DNA from: Gammaproteobacteria bacterium
GTDB taxonomy: Bacteria; Pseudomonadota; Gammaproteobacteria; Steroidobacterales; Woeseiaceae
DNA length: 64,000 nucleotides
Direction of reading: 5' to 3'
Assembly (NCBI GenBank): GCA_029884455.1
Contig: JAOUHU010000001.1
Coordinates: 124,001-188,000, forward strand
Shown here piece by piece: positions 38,393 through 47,946 of the stretch; positions within the stretch are counted from its first letter, which is position 1; every line of letters starts with the position of its first letter. The translations under genes were made by a program, and so were the position numbers. A model generated the notes under the pieces. That model saw nothing but the letters and a program-made list of their open reading frames with translations. It was not told the DNA's origin and made no database searches.

Positions 38393-40837
38393 TCAGCAGC
38401 GGATCTTGTCGTTGCCAGGGTCGTACATCGGCTGGAGCGACACGTCGGCCGCAACACGCACACCAGCGATTTCAATCTCATAGCGACCATCGAGTACGTC
38501 CTCGGCCTTGAGGTGCAGGCCGGTGTGCACGTAACCGAGGCCAATGCAGGCACCCAGCGTGTGGCCATAGGCACCCGAGGTGATATGCCCGACAAGCTCG
38601 TCGTTTCGCCAGATCGGTTCGTTGTGATAGAGCAGCGGCCCCGGGTCGCGCAGCCTGAACTGCAGCAGGCGCTTCGGCAGGCCTTGCTCTTTTTGCGCGA
38701 GCAATGCCTCGCGGCCGATGAAGCCGCCGGGCTTGTCGAACTTTACGGTGAAACCGAGGCCCGCCTCGAGCGGCGTGTCCTCGTCCGTAATGTCGTGGCT
38801 CCAGTGCCGGTAGCCCTTTTCCATGCGCAGTGAGTTGAGCGCGTGATAGCCCGCGTGCCGCAACCCAAAGGCGGTGCCGGCTGCGGCGATTTCGTCGTAC
38901 ACGCCGAGCATGAATTCCGTCGGGACATAGAGTTCCCAGCCGAGCTCACCGACAAAGGTAATACGGGATGCACGCACGATGGCGTAGCCGAGCTCGATCT
39001 CGCGGCTGGTCGCAAACGGAAACGCGGCATGACTCATGTCGTTTGGCGTCAGCGACTGCAACAATTCACGCGAACGCGGACCCATGATCGAGATCACGCC
39101 CATTGCCGAGGTCAGGTTGGTCAGCACGCAGCATGCATCGACCGGGATGTGCGATTTCAGCCAGGCAAAGTCGCGGGTCTCGGTCTCGGCGGCGGTCACA
39201 ATCAGGAAGGCCTGTGCGTCGAGGCGTGTCACGGTCAGGTCCGCTTCAATGCCGCCGCGCTCGTTGAGCCACTGTGTATAAATCAGTTTACCCGGCGGCT
39301 GGTCGATATCGTTGGCGCAGACCTGGTTCAACACGCGAACCGCATCGCGGCCCTCGAGGCGAAATTTGGCAAATGAAGACTGGTCGAACAGGCCGACGGC
39401 ATCGCGCACCGCGCGGTGCTCGGCTGCCGAATGTTGGAACCAGTTTTGCCGACCGTAACTATACTGGTAAACCGCATCCACGCCTTTGGGCGCATACCAG
39501 TTGGGGCGTTCCCAGCCGAAGGCCTCACCAAAGCAGGCACCGGACGTGATGAGCCGATCGTGCAGTGCGGATTTTCGTGCGCCGCGCGCTGTTGCGTACT
39601 GTCGGTATGGCCAGTGCGTTGCGTACAAAAGCCCGAGACTTTCACTGACACGTTCTCGTAAATACTTGCGATTACCCTGGAAGCGCATGTTGCGGCGCAC
39701 GTCGACTTCCCAGAGGTCAATCGGCGCATGGCCATCGCGCAGCCATTCGGACATGACCTTGCCGATACCGCCGGCCGACTGCAGGCCAATCGAGTTTAGC
39801 CCGGCGGCAACAAAACAGTTCTTCAGTTCGGGTGCTTCGCCCAGGTGATAGCGCACATCGGGCGTGAAGCTTTCCGGTCCGCAAAAGAATTTCTGTATGC
39901 CGGCATCCTGTAAGGCAGGGATGCGTCGCATCGCATCTTCGAGCACTGGTTCGAAGTGCTCGAAGTCACCGGCGATCTCGTCGAAACAGAAATCATCAGG
40001 AATGCCGCCCATGCCCCAGGGTTTGGCGCTCGGCTCAAACGCGCCAACCAGCAACTTGCCGGCATCGTACTTGTAATAGGTACAGGCGTCGTAGTCGCGC
40101 AGCACCGGCAGGCCGGGATCGAGGCCGGCGACCGACTCAAACAACACGTAATAGTGCTCACAGGCATGCAGTGGCACGTTGACGCCGACGCTCGCCGCGA
40201 GATCGCGCGACCACATGCCGCCGCAGATCACGACGTAGTTTGCGTCGATGTCGCCGGCCGGCGTTGTGACCCCTTTGACCTTGCTGCCATCGCGTCGGAT
40301 AGCCGTCACTTTCGTATTCTGGAAGACCTGCGCGCCGTGGCTGCGCGCACCTTTCGCCAGCGCCTGGCTGATGTCCACGGCATTGGCATAGCCGTCGGAC
40401 GGAATATGAATGCCGCCGAGCAGATCGCTGCTGTTCACCAGCGGGTAGCGCCGCACGATTTCGTCAACATCGATGACGTTGACCTCGAGGTTGAACACTT
40501 TCGCCATCGATGCGCTGCGTTTAAGTTCTTCGAAGCGCTCTTTATTAGTTGCCAGCGATATCGAGCCACATTGCCGGTAGCCCGTGGCCTGGCCGGTTTC
40601 GGCTTCGAGGCCGCGATAGAGCTCACTGGTGTACTTCGCTAGCCTGGTCATGTTGATCGAGGTGCGCAGCTGACCAACCAGGCCCGCAGCATGCCAGGTC
40701 GTACCGCTGGTCAATTGTTGCCGCTCGAGCAGCACGACATCACTCCAGCCCATTTTCGCGAGGTGGTAGGCGATCGAACAGCCGATGACGCCGCCGCCGA
40801 TAATGATCACATTCGCCTGCTTCGGTAGTTCGCTCAT
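38393..40837 (-). CDS. FAD/GcvT-type dimethylglycine or sarcosine dehydrogenase (A)
   Basis: This 814-aa protein has an N-terminal FAD domain (VIIIGGGVIGCSIAYHLAK). The motif TTWHAAG holds the histidine that binds FAD covalently in mammalian DMGDH/SARDH. An FAO_M linker and C-terminal GcvT folate-binding domains (INERGGIEADLTVTRL, TFVGELGWELYVP) follow. Such enzymes remove an N-methyl group and pass it as methylene-THF. The start at 40837 shares one base with the stop of the next upstream gene (TGATG). Of the three paralogues, substrate preference between dimethylglycine and sarcosine cannot be fixed. Confidence 0.9.
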   Translation of the reverse strand: MSELPKQANVIIIGGGVIGCSIAYHLAKMGWSDVVLLERQQLTSGTTWHAAGLVGQLRTSINMTRLAKYTSELYRGLEAETGQATGYRQCGSISLATNKERFEELKRSASMAKVFNLEVNVIDVDEIVRRYPLVNSSDLLGGIHIPSDGYANAVDISQALAKGARSHGAQVFQNTKVTAIRRDGSKVKGVTTPAGDIDANYVVICGGMWSRDLAASVGVNVPLHACEHYYVLFESVAGLDPGLPVLRDYDACTYYKYDAGKLLVGAFEPSAKPWGMGGIPDDFCFDEIAGDFEHFEPVLEDAMRRIPALQDAGIQKFFCGPESFTPDVRYHLGEAPELKNCFVAAGLNSIGLQSAGGIGKVMSEWLRDGHAPIDLWEVDVRRNMRFQGNRKYLRERVSESLGLLYATHWPYRQYATARGARKSALHDRLITSGACFGEAFGWERPNWYAPKGVDAVYQYSYGRQNWFQHSAAEHRAVRDAVGLFDQSSFAKFRLEGRDAVRVLNQVCANDIDQPPGKLIYTQWLNERGGIEADLTVTRLDAQAFLIVTAAETETRDFAWLKSHIPVDACCVLTNLTSAMGVISIMGPRSRELLQSLTPNDMSHAAFPFATSREIELGYAIVRASRITFVGELGWELYVPTEFMLGVYDEIAAAGTAFGLRHAGYHALNSLRMEKGYRHWSHDITDEDTPLEAGLGFTVKFDKPGGFIGREALLAQKEQGLPKRLLQFRLRDPGPLLYHNEPIWRNDELVGHITSGAYGHTLGACIGLGYVHTGLHLKAEDVLDGRYEIEIAGVRVAADVSLQPMYDPGNDKIRC

Positions 40838-43290
40838 CAGGCGCGCAGCCGTTCGTTGGCAGGGTCGTGTGCCGCATCGCTCAGGATGTGCAGCGCGCAG
40901 CGCCTGCCCAGCAGTGCAAGCTCCAGTTTGCCGCCCGCTGTGGCAAATGCCGGCGGCACGTAGCCGAATCCCAGGCTCTTTCTGGTGTAGTGGCCATAAC
41001 CGCCGGAGGTGGTCAGGCCGACACAACGATCGCCCAAAAATATTGGCTCATTGCCACGCACGTCGGCGTCGCTCGCATCCACCTCGAAGTAAATCAATTG
41101 CAGCGTGCGATGGTCATTGTGTTGCGCCAGCGTCGCTGCCTTGCCCGTGAAATCCGCTTTGTCGAGTTTGAGGAAGCGCTGCATGGCGGCGTCAATCATC
41201 GTGACTTCGTTAGTGAGCTCGGCGCCCCAGCCGCGATAGGCTTTCTCGATACGCAGGCTGTTGACGGCGTACAGGCCGAAGTCTGCGATGCCATACTCAA
41301 GACCGGCTTTCCAGATTGCATGGTAGATTTTCGGCAGATCGTGCATCTCGGGATGCAATTCCCAGCCGAGTTCGCCGACATAGTTGACGCGCAGCGCGCG
41401 CACGGGTTTGCCGGCGACGCGTATTTCCCGGCCCGTCAGCCAGCGAAACGCCACGTTGCTCAAATCGGCATCGGTCAGTTGCGCCAGGACGTCCCGGGCT
41501 TTCGGTCCCGCCAGTACCAGCACGCCGCGATCGTCGGTGACATTGCTGACAGTCACGTCTTCGTTGTGCAGCCGACCCTGCATAAGGTGATCGAGGTCGC
41601 GCAGCTCTGCACTTGCGGCGGACAACAAGTAGAACCGATCGTCCGCTAAGCGCGTCACAGTTACCTCGCCGAGAATGCGGCCGTTCACGGACAGTATGTG
41701 TGCGAGTACGATGCCGCCGGTTTTTGTCGGCATGCGATTGGCACACAGCCGGTTGAGGAAGCTTTCGGCATCCGCGCCGGCAACGTCGTACTTGGCAAAC
41801 CCGCTCAGGTCGAGGACGCCAACGCGCTCGCGTACGGCCATGCATTCATCGCGCACGACGTCGAACACATTATTCCGGTGATAGCTGTATTCTTCCTCAC
41901 GCCCGTCGAGTGAATACCATTTCGGCCGTTCCCAGCCGAAGGTCTCGGTAAATACGCCGCCCTTGCCTTTAAGCGTTTCGTACAAGGTGCTGGTGCGTTG
42001 CGGCCGCCCGGCGGGCAATTCCTCACCCGGCAGTGGCGTTGCATAGGTCATGCGGTAATCCTGGAAACCCTTCGCGCGCGCGTAATCGGCATCGGCATAG
42101 ACGCCGAGCCTGCGCGGATCAAAACCCGTCATGTTGATTTCGGCATCGCCGTGTAACATCCACTGCGCGAGAAATTTGCCACAACCGGCACCTTGCGCGA
42201 TGCCGAAGGACGAGCCGCAGCAGAGCCAGAAGTTTCTTACGCCGGCGACAGGCCCGAGATACGGCGGCCCGTCGGGCGGATGCGGGATCGCGCCGTTCAC
42301 GATGCGCTTGATGCCGGCCTCCTGGATGATGGGCAGCCGCTCCATGGCATATCCCAGCCATGGCATCAGTCGTTCGAGGTCGTCGGGAAACAACTCGCTG
42401 TCAGAACTCCAGTCCGGGTAGCCGCGTGGCGCCCAGGCTTCGGTCATCTGCACACCTTCGTAAATACCCACCAGGCCGGATTTCTGTTCCTGTCGTATAT
42501 AGGCAGAGGCGTAGGGGTCGCGAATGACCGGAATTTCCGTGTCGCGTGCAACGAACTCGGGCACGTTGCCGGTAACAATGTAGTGGTGTTGCATATTCAC
42601 CAGCGGTAAATCGCTGCCTATCATCTGCGAGACCTGGCGTGCGAAGCAGCCGCCCGCATTTACGACAAGTGCAGCAACAACGGTGCCTTTCTCGGTGATG
42701 ACCTGCCATTCGCCGGAGGGCAAGAGTTTGATATCAAGCACGCGATTGTGGCGCTCGATTTTCGCGCCCATGTTGGTCGCGCCGCGAGCCATCGCGTTGG
42801 TCAGGCCGGAGGGATCCGCATGCCCGTCACCCGTGGTGTAGGCGCCGGCGATTACGTCCTCCACTTCGAGCCATGGCACGATGTTCCTGATTTCAGCCGG
42901 GCCGATAATCTCCATCTCGAAGCCAACACTCTTTGAGATGCCGTGCAGGTAATGAAACCAGTCCAGGTCTTCCTTTTTGCGCGCGAGGCGGATGCCGCCC
43001 GAGGCATGCCAGCTCACATACTGGCCGGTCATGGCCTCGAGGCGCGGGTAAAGATAATTGCTGTAGGCATGAATCTTGGCAAGGTTGTAGTTGCCGACGA
43101 GGCTTGGGCATTGCCCGGCCGCATGCCAGGTTGAACCGGAGGTCAATTCGCCTTTTTCGATCAGCAAAACATCGCTACAGCCTTCTTCAGCGAGGTGGTA
43201 AAGCAAGCCAACTCCCATGATGCCGCCGCCGACAATAACGATTTGCGCATGTGATTGAATGATCTTTGCCCCCTCATCCGGAGCGCACAT
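40837..43290 (-). CDS. FAD/GcvT-type dimethylglycine or sarcosine dehydrogenase (B)
   Basis: This 817-aa paralogue of its downstream neighbour has the FAD fingerprint IVIVGGGIMGVGLLYHLA, the covalent-flavin motif STWHAAGQ, and C-terminal GcvT domains (TRLADDRFYLLSAAS, NYVGELGWELHPE, AVNSLRIEKAYRGWGAE). I use ATG 43290; the frame extends to an ATG at 43326 that has GAAAG upstream, so 12 extra residues are possible. It is the first gene of a two-gene operon, divergent from the carnitine module across a 280-bp regulatory region. Confidence 0.9.
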   Translation of the reverse strand: MCAPDEGAKIIQSHAQIVIVGGGIMGVGLLYHLAEEGCSDVLLIEKGELTSGSTWHAAGQCPSLVGNYNLAKIHAYSNYLYPRLEAMTGQYVSWHASGGIRLARKKEDLDWFHYLHGISKSVGFEMEIIGPAEIRNIVPWLEVEDVIAGAYTTGDGHADPSGLTNAMARGATNMGAKIERHNRVLDIKLLPSGEWQVITEKGTVVAALVVNAGGCFARQVSQMIGSDLPLVNMQHHYIVTGNVPEFVARDTEIPVIRDPYASAYIRQEQKSGLVGIYEGVQMTEAWAPRGYPDWSSDSELFPDDLERLMPWLGYAMERLPIIQEAGIKRIVNGAIPHPPDGPPYLGPVAGVRNFWLCCGSSFGIAQGAGCGKFLAQWMLHGDAEINMTGFDPRRLGVYADADYARAKGFQDYRMTYATPLPGEELPAGRPQRTSTLYETLKGKGGVFTETFGWERPKWYSLDGREEEYSYHRNNVFDVVRDECMAVRERVGVLDLSGFAKYDVAGADAESFLNRLCANRMPTKTGGIVLAHILSVNGRILGEVTVTRLADDRFYLLSAASAELRDLDHLMQGRLHNEDVTVSNVTDDRGVLVLAGPKARDVLAQLTDADLSNVAFRWLTGREIRVAGKPVRALRVNYVGELGWELHPEMHDLPKIYHAIWKAGLEYGIADFGLYAVNSLRIEKAYRGWGAELTNEVTMIDAAMQRFLKLDKADFTGKAATLAQHNDHRTLQLIYFEVDASDADVRGNEPIFLGDRCVGLTTSGGYGHYTRKSLGFGYVPPAFATAGGKLELALLGRRCALHILSDAAHDPANERLRA

Positions 43291-43358
43291 CGTGCTGCAA
43301 AACACGACCCAAACACAACCGTCCATAAGAATCTTTCAGTGCACATCTTGTCCGCATA

Positions 43359-43371
43359 AGTGCTTTGCACT
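43359..43371. promoter_or_regulatory. Inverted repeat in divergent promoter region
   Basis: AGTGC-TTT-GCACT is a perfect 5-bp inverted repeat, with one further symmetric T/A pair outside. It lies in the 280-bp non-coding stretch (43291-43570) between the two flavoprotein genes and the carnitine operon. The rest of that stretch shows no gene. A regulator site is likely but the regulator is unknown; the repeat does not contain the CTAAT core seen at mttB. Confidence 0.45.
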
Positions 43372-43570
43372 AAGCTCATCCGCTCTATTCCAGCAGTCGC
43401 AATTATGAAAATCTTGTGGTGCTTTGAGAAGGTAACCGACTGGTGGCCGCCGCCGCAGTGAGTCTCACAGCGGTTTAAGCGGCGTATTTTAAGCGACGAA
43501 TAGCAGGCCGGAATCCACGGTCGGCACCACACAAACCCGATCCAGTCTCCCGTGCAGTGGAGGAACCAGC

Positions 43571-44482
43571 ATGCCTTTGGCAATGAACAGAGAAGTCTTT
43601 ATTACCTGTCCGGTCACCGGATCCGGTGGCACCCAGGACAAGTCACCGCATGTGCCGCGGTCACCGAAAGAAATAGCGGCGAGTGCCATTGAAGCGGCCA
43701 AGGCTGGTGCGGCCATTGTGCATTGTCATGTGCGGGATCCGGAGACGGGCAAACCATCACGACGTGTTGACCTGTATCGCGAGGTCACCGAACGCATTCG
43801 CGAATCGGACACGGATGTCGTGATCAACCTGACGGCAGGCATGGGCGGCGACCTGATACTCGGACCGGCGGATGCGCCCTTGCCGTTCAATGCCGAACGG
43901 AGCGACATGGGCAGTGCAGCCGACCGTGTCGAACATGTGGCCGAGTGCCTGCCCGAAATCTGCACACTCGATTGCGGCACCATGAATTTTGCCGAGGCCG
44001 ATTACGTCATGACGAATACGCCTGGGATGCTGCGGGCGATGGGTCAGATGATGACCGATCTCGGCGTACGCGTTGAGATCGAAGCCTTCGATACCGGGCA
44101 CCTGTGGTTTGCGAAGCAGCTCGCCGCTGAGGGCGTCATCAAGTCGCCGATCCTGGTGCAACTCTGTATGGGTGTGCCCTGGGGAGCGCCGGACGATTTG
44201 CACACTTTCATGGCCATGGTCGCCAATGTTCCGGGCGACTGGCATTTTTCAGCCTTTTCCCTGGGACGCAACGAAATGCCTTATGTCGCTGCCGCAGTGC
44301 TGGCCGGTGGCAATGTGCGTGTAGGGCTCGAAGACAATCTATACCTGGATAAGGGAGTGCTGGCGACCAACGCGCAGCTGGTCGAGCGCGCCGTAACGAT
44401 CATCGAAGCAATGGGCGCCAGGGTCATGACACCGGCGGCGGTACGCAAAAAATTGCAGTTATCCAAGCGGGCGCCGCGATGA
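43571..44482 (+). CDS. cdhC: BKACE-family 3-dehydrocarnitine cleavage enzyme
   Basis: This 303-aa BKACE (DUF849) protein has the zinc-site motif VHCHVRDPETG near residue 50, DCGTMNF near 140, and the C-terminal VRVGLEDNLYLDKG. BKACE enzymes condense a beta-keto acid with acetyl-CoA and split it. With 3-dehydrocarnitine this gives betainyl-CoA plus acetoacetate. The adjacent carnitine dehydrogenase-thioesterase fusion makes this substrate very likely. GGAGG sits 7 bases before the ATG. The gene overlaps the next by 4 bases. Confidence 0.92.
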   Translation: MPLAMNREVFITCPVTGSGGTQDKSPHVPRSPKEIAASAIEAAKAGAAIVHCHVRDPETGKPSRRVDLYREVTERIRESDTDVVINLTAGMGGDLILGPADAPLPFNAERSDMGSAADRVEHVAECLPEICTLDCGTMNFAEADYVMTNTPGMLRAMGQMMTDLGVRVEIEAFDTGHLWFAKQLAAEGVIKSPILVQLCMGVPWGAPDDLHTFMAMVANVPGDWHFSAFSLGRNEMPYVAAAVLAGGNVRVGLEDNLYLDKGVLATNAQLVERAVTIIEAMGARVMTPAAVRKKLQLSKRAPR

Positions 44483-45969
44483 AAGCGGCCATTGTCGGCG
44501 GTGGTGTCATCGGCGGCGGCTGGGCGGCGCGTTTCCTGCTGCATGGCTGGGACGTCGCAGTGTCTGACCCGAACCCGCATATTGCCAGGCAGGTCAATGC
44601 AATTCTCGCAATTGCTGAAAAGTACCTGCCTGCGCTGGCCGATGTGCCGATGCCGCCGCGCGGCAGGCTGACGTTCGCCAGCTCGCTGCGGGACGCGGTC
44701 GAAGGCGCGGACTGGGTCCAGGAGAGTGTGCCGGAACAGCTCGCGCTCAAGCACAAGGTGATCGCGGAAATCCAGGCGCATGCACCGGCAGACGCGATTC
44801 TTGGATCTTCGACCTCGGGATTCAAGCCGAGCGAGTTGCAGGAAGGCGCGGCGCGTCCGGGCCAGATCCTGGTCGCACATCCGTTCAATCCCGTGTACCT
44901 GTTGCCACTGGCTGAGGTTGTGTCGGGTCCGGGTGGCAGTGAGCAGGTGCGCGAGCGGGCCTGCGAGATATTGCGTTCGATCGGCATGGAGCCGCTGGTC
45001 GTGCGTCATGAAATCGATGCACACATCGCGGATCGCTTCCTTGAGGCGGTGTGGCGCGAAGCGCTGTGGCTCATCAAGGATGACATCGCAACCACGGAAG
45101 AAATCGACAACTCAATTCGCTATGGCTTTGGCCTGCGCTGGGGGCAGATGGGACTTTTCGAGACCTATCGACTCGGCGGCGGCGAAGAGGGCATGGCGCA
45201 TTTCATTCGCCAGTTCGGGCCGTGTCTCACATGGCCGTGGACAAAATTGATGGATGTGCCAGAGCTGGACGAAGCCCTGGTCAACAAAATCGCCAGTCAG
45301 TCTGACGCGCAGTCCGGCAAATATGGGATTCGGGAGCTGGAAGCGATTCGTGACCGCAATCTTGTCGGTTTCCTGCGCTCGCTAAAAGAGCGCGACTGGG
45401 GTGCCGGTCAGCTACTGAACCAACACGACAGGCGGCTCGCGAAAATGGCCAGCGTTGCGGCACAGGATAGTGTCGCGGCACCGACGCGCCTGCTCGAATC
45501 GACCGTGTTGCCGGGCTGGATCGATTACAACGGGCACATGACGGAATACCGCTACGTGCAGGTTTTCAGCGACAGTTGCGAGGCATTATTGCGACGTGTC
45601 GGCATGCACGATGAGTACGTGGCCGCGGGACACAGCTGGTACACGGCCGAGACGCACAACCAGTATTTCGACGAGGTCGGCGTGAATGAAGCGTATTACA
45701 CCACCGTGCAGATACTGATGTGTGACGCCAAGCGCCTGCACGTTTTCTACCGCATGCATGCCGCGGACGATGATCGTCTGCTGGCCTCGCTCGAGGCGAT
45801 GTATTTGCACGTGCACATGCAGTCCGGAAAAGTCGTTGCGGCGGACAGCAAAGCGACCAAAAAACTGTTGGCTATGGCCGCAGCGCATGCGGGCCTGCCA
45901 AAACCGGAGTCTGCCGGTCGCTTTGTCGGCCAGCGAAACCTGTCCACAACAATGGGACAAAACTCATGA
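44479..45969 (+). CDS. Carnitine 3-dehydrogenase fused to betainyl-CoA thioesterase
   Basis: This 496-aa fusion has an N-terminal NAD-binding Rossmann motif (VGGGVIGGGWAARF, residues 6-19). A 3-hydroxyacyl-CoA-dehydrogenase-like body follows, with STSGFKPSEL and AHPFNPVYLLPL. From about residue 335 there is a hotdog thioesterase domain (LPGWIDYNGHMTEYRY...). In Pseudomonas-type pathways these are CdhA and CdhB. CdhA oxidises L-carnitine to 3-dehydrocarnitine and CdhB releases glycine betaine from betainyl-CoA. Gene order with the BKACE gene completes the carnitine-to-betaine route. Confidence 0.93.
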   Translation: MKAAIVGGGVIGGGWAARFLLHGWDVAVSDPNPHIARQVNAILAIAEKYLPALADVPMPPRGRLTFASSLRDAVEGADWVQESVPEQLALKHKVIAEIQAHAPADAILGSSTSGFKPSELQEGAARPGQILVAHPFNPVYLLPLAEVVSGPGGSEQVRERACEILRSIGMEPLVVRHEIDAHIADRFLEAVWREALWLIKDDIATTEEIDNSIRYGFGLRWGQMGLFETYRLGGGEEGMAHFIRQFGPCLTWPWTKLMDVPELDEALVNKIASQSDAQSGKYGIRELEAIRDRNLVGFLRSLKERDWGAGQLLNQHDRRLAKMASVAAQDSVAAPTRLLESTVLPGWIDYNGHMTEYRYVQVFSDSCEALLRRVGMHDEYVAAGHSWYTAETHNQYFDEVGVNEAYYTTVQILMCDAKRLHVFYRMHAADDDRLLASLEAMYLHVHMQSGKVVAADSKATKKLLAMAAAHAGLPKPESAGRFVGQRNLSTTMGQNS

Positions 45970-47129
45970 ATTTCGCACTCAGCGACGAGCAACAGATGAT
46001 CGTGGATACGGTGCGCGCGTTTGTCGAAAACGAATTGTACCCGCACGAAAGGGAGGTCGAGCAGAGCGGCCATCTCGACATGGACCTGGTCAGGGAAATC
46101 CAGCAAAAGGCGATCGAAACAGGGCTGTATGCCGCCAATATTCCTACTGAGTTCGGCGGCGGTGGCCTCGATACGCTGACCTGGCTGCTGTACGAAAAGG
46201 AACTCGGGCGCGCGAATTACGCGCTGCACTGGACCTGCGTGGCGAGGCCATCGAATATCTTGTGTGCGGGTACCGAGGCACAGCGGGAGAAATACCTGAA
46301 GCCCTGCGTCGCCGGTGAAAAGTGGGACTGCCTCGCGATGACGGAGCCGGGCGCGGGCTCTGACCTGCGCGGCATGAAAGCGACCGCCAAACCGGACGGT
46401 GACGACTGGATCCTGAACGGCACCAAGCACTTTATCTCACATGCCGATATCGCTGATTTTTCCATTGTCTTTATGAAAACCGGCGAAGAACACAGTGCGC
46501 GCGGCAAACGCGCGTTGATTACGGCGTTCTTCGTAGACAAGGGTACGCCCGGTTTCGTGGTGCGCGATGGATATCGCAACGTTTCGCACCGCGGTTACAC
46601 GAATGCCATTCTCGAGTTCGACCAATGCCGCATACCGGGCGAAAACGTGCTTGGCGAAGTGCACAAGGGATTCGAGGTTGCCAACACCTGGCTCGGCGCG
46701 ACGCGGCTGCAGGTGGGCGCCACCTGTCTCGGCCGGGCCGAAAGGGCATTTGCACATTCCGTCGCGTTCGCCGCGCAGCGCGAACAGTTCGGCCAGCCGA
46801 TCGGAAAATTCCAGGGCATCTCCTTCAAGCTCGCCGACATGGCATGCGAGATGAAAGCGGCCGAACTGATGATCCTGGAAGCCGGCTGGAAGTACGACCA
46901 GGGGACTGCCAGCGACGCCGACATGGCGATGGCGAAACTGAAGGCGACGGAAATGCTGGCGTTCGTTGCCGACGAAGCGATCCAGATCCACGGCGGCATG
47001 GGGCTGATGGACGAGTTACCGCTGGAGCGCATCTGGCGCGATGCCCGCATCGAGCGAATCTGGGAAGGCACCTCGGAAATTCAGCGCCACATCATCAGCC
47101 GCGCATTGTTGCGGCCTCTCGAATCCTGA
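45966..47129 (+). CDS. Acyl-CoA dehydrogenase, CaiA-like (gamma-butyrobetainyl-CoA/crotonobetainyl-CoA)
   Basis: This 387-aa flavoprotein carries CLAMTEPGAGSDLRGM, FISHADIADFSIVF, REQFGQPIGKFQGI and the catalytic-Glu loop IWEGTSEIQRHII. Encoded between the carnitine dehydrogenase fusion and CaiD, it fits oxidation of gamma-butyrobetainyl-CoA to crotonobetainyl-CoA, the reverse of E. coli CaiA. It overlaps the upstream gene by 4 bases. General acyl-CoA specificity cannot be excluded from sequence alone. Confidence 0.85.
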   Translation: MNFALSDEQQMIVDTVRAFVENELYPHEREVEQSGHLDMDLVREIQQKAIETGLYAANIPTEFGGGGLDTLTWLLYEKELGRANYALHWTCVARPSNILCAGTEAQREKYLKPCVAGEKWDCLAMTEPGAGSDLRGMKATAKPDGDDWILNGTKHFISHADIADFSIVFMKTGEEHSARGKRALITAFFVDKGTPGFVVRDGYRNVSHRGYTNAILEFDQCRIPGENVLGEVHKGFEVANTWLGATRLQVGATCLGRAERAFAHSVAFAAQREQFGQPIGKFQGISFKLADMACEMKAAELMILEAGWKYDQGTASDADMAMAKLKATEMLAFVADEAIQIHGGMGLMDELPLERIWRDARIERIWEGTSEIQRHIISRALLRPLES

Positions 47130-47143
47130 AGAGACAGAAGAGC

Positions 47144-47929
47144 ATGAGTGCAGACGATGTAAAGACAAGAATTGAAGGCGGCATTCTCGAGGTCGTCGTT
47201 GACCGGCCGAAGGCGAACGCGATTGACCGTGCTACCAGCCGGCGCATGGGCGAAATATTCAGCGACTTTCGTGATAACCCGCAACTGCGCGTCGCAATCA
47301 TTTCCGGCGGCGGTGAAAAGTTTTTTTCGGCCGGCTGGGACCTCAAGGCAGCAGCGGGTGGCGAGGCGGTCGATGGCGACTATGGTATCGGCGGCTTCGG
47401 TGGTATCCAGGAACTGGAGAATTTCAACAAGCCGGTCATCTGCGCCGTGAATGGCATTTGTTGCGGCGGTGGTTTCGAAATCGCCTTGTGCGCCGACATC
47501 ATTATCGCAGCCGACCACGCCACATTCGCTTTGCCCGAGATTCGTTCCGGCACCGTTGCGGATGCCGCATCGATCAAGTTGCCAAAGCGCATCCCCTATC
47601 ACATTGCAATGGAAATGCTGCTCACCGGTCGCTGGCTGGATGCCGCCGAAGGCCATCGCTGGGGATTCGTCAACGAGATCGTGCCGGCGACGAAGCTGAT
47701 GCAACGCGCCTGGGAAGTGGCTCGCCTGATCGAGTCCGGACCGCCGCTCGTCTACGCCGCGATCAAGGAAGTCGTGCGCGAAGCCGAGAATATGCAGTTC
47801 CTGCCGGCGTTGAAAAAGATTACCGGCCGCGAGTTCGCCACCGTCGACAGGCTTTATTCAAGCGAAGACCAGCTTGAGGGAGCGCGCGCGTTCGCCGAAA
47901 AGCGCGACCCGGTCTGGCGAGGCAAGTAA
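47144..47929 (+). CDS. caiD: CaiD-type crotonobetainyl-CoA hydratase
   Basis: This 261-aa crotonase has the same length as E. coli CaiD and shares long identical stretches from memory: VDRPKANAID, RVAIISGGGEKFFSAGWDLKAAA-type core, ADHATFALPEIR, and the C-terminal FAEKRDPVWRGK. CaiD reversibly hydrates crotonobetainyl-CoA to L-carnityl-CoA. With the CaiA-like enzyme and the acyl-CoA ligase it forms a beta-oxidation-like path from gamma-butyrobetaine to carnitine. The start is the ATG at 47144, 14 bases after the dehydrogenase stop. Confidence 0.92.
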   Translation: MSADDVKTRIEGGILEVVVDRPKANAIDRATSRRMGEIFSDFRDNPQLRVAIISGGGEKFFSAGWDLKAAAGGEAVDGDYGIGGFGGIQELENFNKPVICAVNGICCGGGFEIALCADIIIAADHATFALPEIRSGTVADAASIKLPKRIPYHIAMEMLLTGRWLDAAEGHRWGFVNEIVPATKLMQRAWEVARLIESGPPLVYAAIKEVVREAENMQFLPALKKITGREFATVDRLYSSEDQLEGARAFAEKRDPVWRGK

Positions 47930-47946
47930 GCGCGAAGCAACCGACG

